Shown here: in pieces, positions 33,408-38,514 of the stretch
How the letters are laid out: each line of letters starts with the position of its first letter
How positions within the stretch are numbered: position 1 is the first letter of the stretch
DNA from: an uncultured Oscillospiraceae bacterium
GTDB lineage: Bacteria > Bacillota > Clostridia > Oscillospirales > Oscillospiraceae
Length of the DNA: 38,514 nt
Assembly (NCBI GenBank): GCA_947624385.1
Contig: CANQJZ010000024.1
Span: forward strand, 1 to 38,514
Direction: 5' to 3'
Program-made: the position numbers and the translations under genes
The notes under the pieces: generated by a model
The model's input: the letters and a program-made list of their open reading frames with translations, nothing else
Told to the model about the DNA's origin: nothing
The model's database searches: none

Positions 33408-33429
33408 AATCAATCTTGCAGGATTGATT
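33408..33429 (+). promoter_or_regulatory. Inverted-repeat operator, candidate OhrR site
   Basis: AATCAATC-TTGCAG-GATTGATT, perfect 8-base arms overlapping the predicted transcription start. A CAAT...ATTG dyad resembles MarR/OhrR-type operators, and ohrR is the last gene of this operon. The binding protein is inferred, not shown. Confidence 0.6.
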
Positions 33430-33476
33430 GTTGAGAAATCAAATTGGCAAGCTGACGGACAAGGAGGGGCAATGAG

Positions 33477-34268
33477 ATGGACATGATGGAACTGGTCAGG
33501 ACGAGAAGGAGCGTGCGGACCTTTGACGGGAAACCGCTTCGGGCGGAGGATGAGAGCAAGCTCCGGGAATATATGCGGGAAATCGAAAATCCCTACGGCA
33601 TACCGGTGCGGTTCCTTCTGCTGGACGCCAGGGAGCACGGCCTGTCAAGCCCGGTGATCGTGGGCGAGAGCCGCTATGTGACGGCGAAGGTGGACAGGGT
33701 ACCTCACGCCGAGGAGGCCTACGGCTATTCCTTTGAGAAGCTGGTGCTTTACGCCTGGTCTTTGGGTATCGGCACCACCTGGATCGGCGGGACCATGAAG
33801 CGTGCGCTTTTTGAGCGGGCGGCGGATGTGCGGGACAGCGAGTGGATGTTCTGCGTCAGCCCTCTGGGCTATCCGGCGGAGAAGATGTCCGTCCGGGAGA
33901 GCGTCATGCGCAAAACGATCAAGGCGGACGAGCGCAAGAGCGCAGAACAGCTCTTTTTCGACGGGGACTTTTCCACGCCGCTGCACACCGACGAAAAAAA
34001 TCTCTGGGACGCTTTGGAGATGGTGCGGCTGGCGCCGTCGGCCACCAACTCCCAGCCCTGGCGCGTCGTCCGGGCCGGGGACGCCTTTCACTTCTATCTG
34101 GCCCACACCAAGGGGTATACCGCCAAGGCCGGCTGGGACATGCAGAAGATCGACATGGGCATCGCCCTGTGCCATTTCATGGGCGCGCTGGGCGGCGAGT
34201 TGGCGCTCGCTGACCCGGGTATCCGGACGGACGAGGGCACGGAATACATCGCCACGGTGAAGCTGTGA
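33477..34268 (+). CDS. Nitroreductase family protein (TM1586-like)
   Basis: 263-residue FMN-dependent oxidoreductase-like protein. It starts with the nitroreductase signature MMELVRTRRSVRTFDGKPL and carries a second SATNSQPWRVV segment around residue 187, the arrangement of the TM1586-type branch in which one chain contains both halves of the fold. LVLYAWSLGIGTTWIGG is the usual FMN-pocket region. ATG at 33477 with AAGGAGGGG upstream. It is the first gene after a strong promoter and inverted-repeat operator, 9 bases before the radical SAM gene. Confidence 0.9.
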   Translation: MDMMELVRTRRSVRTFDGKPLRAEDESKLREYMREIENPYGIPVRFLLLDAREHGLSSPVIVGESRYVTAKVDRVPHAEEAYGYSFEKLVLYAWSLGIGTTWIGGTMKRALFERAADVRDSEWMFCVSPLGYPAEKMSVRESVMRKTIKADERKSAEQLFFDGDFSTPLHTDEKNLWDALEMVRLAPSATNSQPWRVVRAGDAFHFYLAHTKGYTAKAGWDMQKIDMGIALCHFMGALGGELALADPGIRTDEGTEYIATVKL

Positions 34269-34277
34269 GGGAAAATC

Positions 34278-35363
34278 ATGGACGAGAAATTTGACATACA
34301 GGCCTACATGACCCGCGGCGTGGAGAACATCGTATCCAATGCCCTGCGGGCCACGCTGCGGGACCCGCGGGAGAGCGCGTTCATGGTCCGCTTCGCGGCG
34401 GCCAGCCGCAGGGCGTCCCAGCGCCGGTCAGAAGCGGAAAAGGCCGGCGAGCACATCCCGCCCTTTCTCATCGCCAGCATCACCAGCGCCTGCAACCTGC
34501 ACTGCGCCGGGTGCTACTCCCGCTGCAACCACGCCACCGTGGACGCCGCGCCGGTGCGCCAGCTCACGGACGAGGAGTGGCTGGCCATCTTCCGCCAGTC
34601 GGAAGAGCTGGGCGTCAGCTTTATCCTGCTGGCCGGGGGCGAGCCCATGCTGCGCCGGGGCGTACTGGAGGCGGCGGGAAAGCTGCCGAACATCATATTC
34701 CCCATCTTCACCAACGGTACATATATGGACGTCGCCTATTTCAAGCTGTTCGATACATGCCGCAATCTGATACCCGTATTGAGCATCGAGGGCGGCCGGG
34801 CCGAGACGGACTAGCGCCGTGGCGCGGGCACCTATGATACCCAGATCGCCAATATGGACGCGCTGCACGAAAAGGGCCTGCTGTTCGGCGCGTCCGTGAC
34901 GGTGACGACCCAAAACGTGGACGAGGCTGTCTCACCGGCCTTCATCGACGCCCTGGCGGGCCGGGGCTGCAAGCTGGTGATCTATGTGGAGTATGTGCCG
35001 GTGACGGAGGAAAGCCAGGAGCTGGCCCCCGGCGAGGAAGAGCGTATCCGGCTGCGGGACGGCATCGCCCGGCTGCGGGCGCAGGTCCCCGAGGTGGTGT
35101 TCGTGTCCTTCCCCGGGGACGAGAAGAGCTCCGGCGGCTGCATCGCGGCAGGGCGGGGCTTTTTCCACATCAACTCCCACGGCGGCGCGGAGCCATGTCC
35201 CTTCTCGCCCTATTCGGACGTGAACGTGCGGGATACCTCCCTGCGCCAGGCGCTGGCCTCGCCCCTGTTCGCCGCCCTGCGGGAGGGCGATGTACTGGCG
35301 GACGACCATGTGGGCGGCTGCGTGCTCTTTGAAAAGCGGGCGGCCGTGGAGGCGCTGCTGTGA
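34278..35363 (+). pseudogene. Radical SAM/SPASM-like protein interrupted by in-frame TAG at codon 179
   Basis: Read as a single frame this gives about 361 codons of a radical SAM protein. The cluster-binding motif CNLHCAGC (Cys72, Cys76, Cys79) is followed by a GGEP SAM-binding segment, then SIEGGRAETD, TAG (34812-34814), and, in the same frame, RRGAGTYDTQIANMDALHEKG. The C-terminal part has cysteine sites GGC, PCPF and GGC that resemble a SPASM-like end. No frameshift is seen and protein homology appears continuous across the stop, with no ribosome site before the next Met (34854). One base change (for example CAG to TAG) would explain it, or the stop is read through. ATG with GAGGG upstream. 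The truncated 178-residue product would lack half the barrel. Confidence 0.8.
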
Positions 35364-36466
35364 TGGAGCGGGAAAAAGCTATCGTGAAGGTCAGCGTCGT
35401 CGGCATCGGCGTCAACGCCGTGCTGGTGGCGTTCAAGCTGGCGGTGGGGTTTCTGTCGGGCTCCATCGCCATCGTCCTGGACGGTGTGAACAACCTCACC
35501 GACGCCCTGTCCTCGGTGGTCACCATCGCGGGGACGAAGCTGGCCGGTAAAGCGCCGGACAAAAAGCACCCTTACGGCTACGGCAAGATCGAGTATATCA
35601 GCTCTGTCACGGTGGCGGTCATAATTTTGCTGGCGGGCGTCACAGCCTTCCGGGAGTCCCTGGACAAGACGCTCCATCCCACCGCGGCGGACTATTCCGT
35701 CCTGACCCTCGTGGTCATCGCGGCGGCCGTGGCGGCGAAGCTCATACTGGGGCGGTATGTGAAAGCCGCCGGGAGGACCTGGCATTCCGAATCGGTCACC
35801 GCCTCCGGCACGGACGCGGTCATGGACGCCGTTCTCTCCCTCGCTACCCTGGTGGCGGCGGGGGTCAGCATGGCTTTTGACCGCAGCGTGGAGGGCGTAT
35901 TGGGTCTGGTCATTTCTGTGTTCATCCTGAAGGCGGGTATCGAAATTCTCACAGAGAGCATGGGCCAGCTCATCGGCCAGCGGGTGGACAGCGCCCTGGC
36001 CGGGGAGCTCAAAGACTTCATCGGAAAATACCCCGGGGTGCTTGGCGCCTATGACCTTTCGCTGCACCAGTACGGCCCGGAGCGGCTGATCGGCTCGGTG
36101 CATGTCGAGCTGCCCGACGATATGACCGCAAGGGAGATACACGGCCTGACCCGGCAGATCGCCGAGGATGTATACCGCGCTTTTGGCATCGTCCTGACCG
36201 TGGGCGTCTACGCCTCCAACACGGCGGATGAAGTTTTTGCCGATATGAAGCGGGCGCTGACCGACATTCTCCGGGAGTACCCGGAGGTGCTGCAGATGCA
36301 CGGATTCTATGTGGACACCGAGAAAAAGCTGGTCTACTTTGACCTGATCATCGACTTCCAGGCGGAAAACAAAGCGGAGATCGAGGCCGATGTCGTTCGG
36401 CGGATGAAGGAACGGTTCGGAGAATATGCGTTCGCCGCGGTCCTGGACAGCGACGTGAGCGATTAA
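35363..36466 (+). CDS. Cation diffusion facilitator family transporter
   Basis: 367-residue CDF protein, a proton-driven exporter of Zn2+, Fe2+, Mn2+ or similar ions. Six hydrophobic helices occupy about residues 10-215. Metal-site signatures are VLDGVNNLTDALSSV in helix 2 and HSESVTASGTDAVMDAVLS in helix 5, which places a Asn/Asp and His/Asp set in the transport site. The C-terminal part (about 215-365) is a long cytoplasmic dimerisation region with two ferredoxin-like repeats. The ATG at 35363 overlaps the radical SAM stop (TGATGG); GTG at 35360 is the alternative. Co-transcribed with ohrR. Confidence 0.92.
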   Translation: MEREKAIVKVSVVGIGVNAVLVAFKLAVGFLSGSIAIVLDGVNNLTDALSSVVTIAGTKLAGKAPDKKHPYGYGKIEYISSVTVAVIILLAGVTAFRESLDKTLHPTAADYSVLTLVVIAAAVAAKLILGRYVKAAGRTWHSESVTASGTDAVMDAVLSLATLVAAGVSMAFDRSVEGVLGLVISVFILKAGIEILTESMGQLIGQRVDSALAGELKDFIGKYPGVLGAYDLSLHQYGPERLIGSVHVELPDDMTAREIHGLTRQIAEDVYRAFGIVLTVGVYASNTADEVFADMKRALTDILREYPEVLQMHGFYVDTEKKLVYFDLIIDFQAENKAEIEADVVRRMKERFGEYAFAAVLDSDVSD

Positions 36467-36491
36467 AGGGTAAGCAAAGGAGAAAACCACC

Positions 36492-36935
36492 ATGTCGGAC
36501 CGATTTGACCCATTGAAGCTGGAAAACCAGATATGCTTTCCGCTGTACGCCTGCGCGAAGGAGATCGTGAAGGCGTACAAGCCCTATCTGGACGAGCTTG
36601 ACCTCACCTATACGCAGTACATCACCATGATGGTGCTGTGGGAGCATGAAAAGCTGCGTGTGAAGGAGGTCGGCCAATATTTATATCTTGATTCCAGTAC
36701 GCTGACGCCGCTGCTCAAACGGCTGGAGGAAAAGGGGTATGTGACAAGACGCCGCTCGGCGGAGGATGAGCGCGACCTTATCGTCACCATCACCGACGCC
36801 GGAAAGGCGCTGCGCGAAAAAGCGCTGACCGTGCCCCAGCGTCTGGCCACCTGCGTGGAGCTGGAGCCCGACAAGGCCCGGTTCCTCTACGGGGTCCTAT
36901 ATGAACTGCTTGGCAAACTGGGCGAAAAAACATAA
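36492..36935 (+). CDS. ohrR: OhrR-type MarR-family organic peroxide regulator
   Basis: 147-residue winged-helix repressor closely resembling Bacillus OhrR. Key sensing residues align by number: Cys15 in LENQICFPLYA, Tyr29 and Tyr40. The DNA-binding part reads LYLDSSTLTPLLKRLEEKGYVTRRRSAEDERD. A second cysteine, Cys121 in TVPQRLATC, lies 106 residues after Cys15, matching the spacing in 2-Cys OhrR (Xanthomonas Cys22/Cys127). It would derepress its targets on organic hydroperoxide oxidation. ATG with AAAGGAG upstream. It closes an operon headed by a nitroreductase; no ohrA is in view. Confidence 0.92.
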   Translation: MSDRFDPLKLENQICFPLYACAKEIVKAYKPYLDELDLTYTQYITMMVLWEHEKLRVKEVGQYLYLDSSTLTPLLKRLEEKGYVTRRRSAEDERDLIVTITDAGKALREKALTVPQRLATCVELEPDKARFLYGVLYELLGKLGEKT

Positions 36936-36940
36936 GTGAA

Positions 36941-36974
36941 CGGCGGGACCGTCCGGTCCCGCCGCTGTATTTTA
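36941..36974 (+). terminator. Intrinsic terminator after ohrR
   Basis: 10-bp stem CGGCGGGACC (36941-36950) with GGTCCCGCCG (36955-36964), 4-base loop, then CTGTATTTTATT. Confidence 0.85.
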
Positions 36975-37019
36975 TTCATCCGGCGGCGTCCTGTATCATC
37001 CGCCGCTTCGACAAGCTGA

Positions 37020-37050
37020 GAGGTCATCCACAAAAAATATGGATGACCTC
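37020..37050. other. Isolated hairpin between ohrR and the RmlD-like gene
   Basis: GAGGTCATCCA (37020-37030) pairs with TGGATGACCTC (37040-37050), loop of A-rich bases. No T tract on the plus strand; on the minus strand it follows the RmlD-like gene by about 100 bases. The remaining 36975-37152 holds no gene I can support. Confidence 0.4.
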
Positions 37051-37152
37051 TATCATGCTCTTTGCGCCATGCTGGTGTTCAGTCAGCGAATGCTGCCCTA
37101 TCGCGTTGATTCTTCCCCGACAAACGGGAATTTCTCTGAGTTGACCAGATTA

Positions 37153-37971
37153 TCATGTTTTTCTGTTGCTACATAGATACTGAATCAGTTCCTTGGTAGT
37201 CCAAATTAACTCATTAGGAATATCTTTTCGGTTACTTAATACCGCCATTGTCTTTGGCGTTTTCTGAAATATAAACTCAGGCCGCTTCATACCCATTGCT
37301 GCGATCAACTGCTCTATAAAGCGCTGATAGCTTATCACGTCCGAGGTTCCAACATGAAAAATCCCACTCTTATCCTCTTTGATTATCCATTGGATAGTCT
37401 GCGCGATCTGCACGTCGGACACATGATTTCTGTAAAAATCTGTATAGACTCCCAGTTCCCCGATTTCACACCCGGTTTTCACTTCTTGAAGTCTTGGCGA
37501 GTTTCTTCCCCATACAAAAGGAAGTCTAAGTATTATCGCTTGGCCGCCCATCCGATTTTGCAATAAAGCCTCACATTGTATCTTAAACTGCCCATAATCG
37601 CTGTTTGATACTTCTGTATCATCTTCATAGTGCGGCTGATCCCAACTGCCATCAAATACATTTGCGGTTGAGAGATATATCAACCTTCCATTATTAGTAA
37701 TCAGGTATTCCGCTATGTTTTCGTGAGTAATCAGTTGCTTTTCAAAGTCGCCACGCAGAGAAGATACTACAATATCGGGACGAACTTGTTTCACGATGGC
37801 GTTTATATCGTCAGGAAACTCAACAGAAAAACGCATTAGGGATGGAGAGTTTTCCTGATTTGATGAAAAATAGGTTCCTTTGGTATTTAAGCTCTTTTCA
37901 CAAGAAAGCAGCTTGAATACCGCAGTACCAACTGTCCCACTTGCACCTAAAACTAATACATTCTTGACCAT
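37153..37971 (-). CDS. RmlD-like NAD(P)-dependent sugar-nucleotide reductase
   Basis: 272-residue extended SDR protein resembling dTDP-4-dehydrorhamnose reductase. The N-terminus has the dinucleotide motif LVLGASGTVG. The catalytic triad region shows STANVFDG and YGQFK (Tyr-x3-Lys). Residues in the C-terminal half would bind the nucleotide sugar. Composition is clearly AT-richer than all genes before it, with many TTT, AAA and ATA codons, so it is probably a recent acquisition. ATG with AAGGAGAAAAAG upstream. No rml partners are visible, so the substrate is uncertain. Confidence 0.85.
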   Translation of the reverse strand: MVKNVLVLGASGTVGTAVFKLLSCEKSLNTKGTYFSSNQENSPSLMRFSVEFPDDINAIVKQVRPDIVVSSLRGDFEKQLITHENIAEYLITNNGRLIYLSTANVFDGSWDQPHYEDDTEVSNSDYGQFKIQCEALLQNRMGGQAIILRLPFVWGRNSPRLQEVKTGCEIGELGVYTDFYRNHVSDVQIAQTIQWIIKEDKSGIFHVGTSDVISYQRFIEQLIAAMGMKRPEFIFQKTPKTMAVLSNRKDIPNELIWTTKELIQYLCSNRKT

Positions 37972-38514
37972 AACTTTTTCTCCTTAAAATACCGATTTGT
38001 CGTGCTGTCCTTCTCTCCAGACCATTATATCCCCTCGTCCCCCTACACCGCAAGGGCAAGAACATCACGCTCTATTCTTTTGCGTATCGTTACAAACTGC
38101 TTCGCGTCAGGTTTTTCAGCCACTTGTACTTTCTGAACCGTGATCTTTTCTTTTCAGCCCGCAACCTGGTGGGTCACTTTCTTATGCCCTGTTTTCGTGC
38201 CTTACTCCCTCAATTTTACCCTTGACAAATATTAGCAAGATTTGCAGACGAATTTCTCGAACTTTTCATATTTTTCAAGGCTTTTCAAATCTCATACAGT
38301 AATATGGATATGTGTTTTTCCTTGTTTTCGCCCTTATGAGCCGAAACAGGGGAAATTTTTATCTGAACGCCAAATTATTTTCTCTGCTGGTCTTAATCCC
38401 TCGGCGTATGAGCGCGAAATACACCCTTCGCACAAACCTTCGGTTTGTACTCATTGTATTTCCGTCAATTCATAATTACTCCGGAAAAACGCAACTTAAT
38501 TTTTAATAGCAACA
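37972..38514. other. AT-rich stretch without a convincing gene; possible mobile-element remnant
   Basis: Holds the leader of the RmlD-like gene, with a possible minus-strand promoter (TTGCGG 38048-38053, 18-base spacer, TATAAT 38024-38029). On the minus strand a 36-codon run ending in TAG at 38043-38045 reads protein-like (ITVQKVQVAEKPD, IRKRIERDVLALA) but begins after a stop at 38154, so it looks like the tail of a broken gene. The rest contains a hairpin ACAAACC-TTC-GGTTTGT (38432-38448) and frames with no family features. Confidence 0.4.

Noticed and set aside
34854-35363. Separate gene starting at ATG 34854 after the TAG
   Set aside because: No Shine-Dalgarno site before it, and it lies in the same frame as the upstream radical SAM half; better seen as one interrupted gene.
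38222-38250. TTGACA at 38222 as a promoter
   Set aside because: No -10 hexamer at 16-18 bases downstream and no gene follows.
38242-38475. 77-codon plus-strand frame in the AT-rich tail
   Set aside because: No ribosome site, no family features, aromatic- and Ser-rich composition typical of random AT-rich frames.

Overview
The window reads as a chromosomal segment from a GC-rich, Gram-positive anaerobe of the class Clostridia, most likely an Oscillospiraceae-type gut bacterium. The evidence is the mre/PBP2-hisS-aspS block, the DnaD plus DnaC-like loader pair, a clostridial-style thiolase, ABC sugar uptake, HicAB, an OhrR regulator, Shine-Dalgarno sites close to AGGAGG, frequent TTG/GTG starts, and hairpin-rich intergenic repeats. 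This placement is inferred from gene content and composition, not from a database search.

Layout. 1-2202 (+): the 3' end of cysS with a terminator, then a MATE efflux pump. 2257-19519 (-): a long run of co-directional housekeeping genes. In transcription order these are a PHP phosphoesterase, U32 peptidase, maf, mreC, mreD, PBP2, an MgsA-like protein, hisS, aspS, a repeat element, comM, thiI, an M29 aminopeptidase, a second repeat element, cinA and a GT2 glycosyltransferase. 19520-19733 is a divergent promoter region. 19734-23560 (+): DnaD-like protein, DnaC-like ATPase, a repeat cluster and an unrecognised 570-residue membrane protein. 23672-30740 (+): a maltodextrin/oligosaccharide locus with a LacI regulator, binding protein, two permeases, MalQ and an M20 amidohydrolase. 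30756-31354 (-): HicA/HicB. 31470-33354 (+): thiolase and an NTF2-like protein. 33377-36974 (+): a probable redox-stress operon with a nitroreductase, a radical SAM gene interrupted by an in-frame TAG, a cation diffusion facilitator and OhrR. 37153-38514: an AT-richer tail with an RmlD-like reductase and a noncoding or degraded stretch that looks acquired.

How the genes work together. maf-mreC-mreD-PBP2 forms the elongation (rod-shape) module and shares a transcription unit with translation genes. The LacI locus would import an alpha-glucan oligosaccharide and disproportionate it with MalQ; no transport ATPase is encoded here, so a shared MsmX-type ATPase elsewhere is likely. The nitroreductase operon starts from a TTGACA-17-TATACT promoter whose start region overlaps a perfect 8-bp-arm inverted repeat, and it ends with an OhrR whose peroxide-sensing residues are all present, which suggests autoregulated peroxide or thiol stress control.

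Most interesting points: (1) an in-frame TAG in the radical SAM gene, in a window where none of 34 recognised reading frames ends in TAG; (2) an MgsA homologue lacking the catalytic aspartate and other active-site residues; (3) a thiolase with an insertion of about 26 residues; (4) tandem-hairpin repeat elements; (5) tandem and divergent promoters built from a 17-bp direct repeat. No CRISPR array, rRNA, tRNA or intact insertion sequence was seen.
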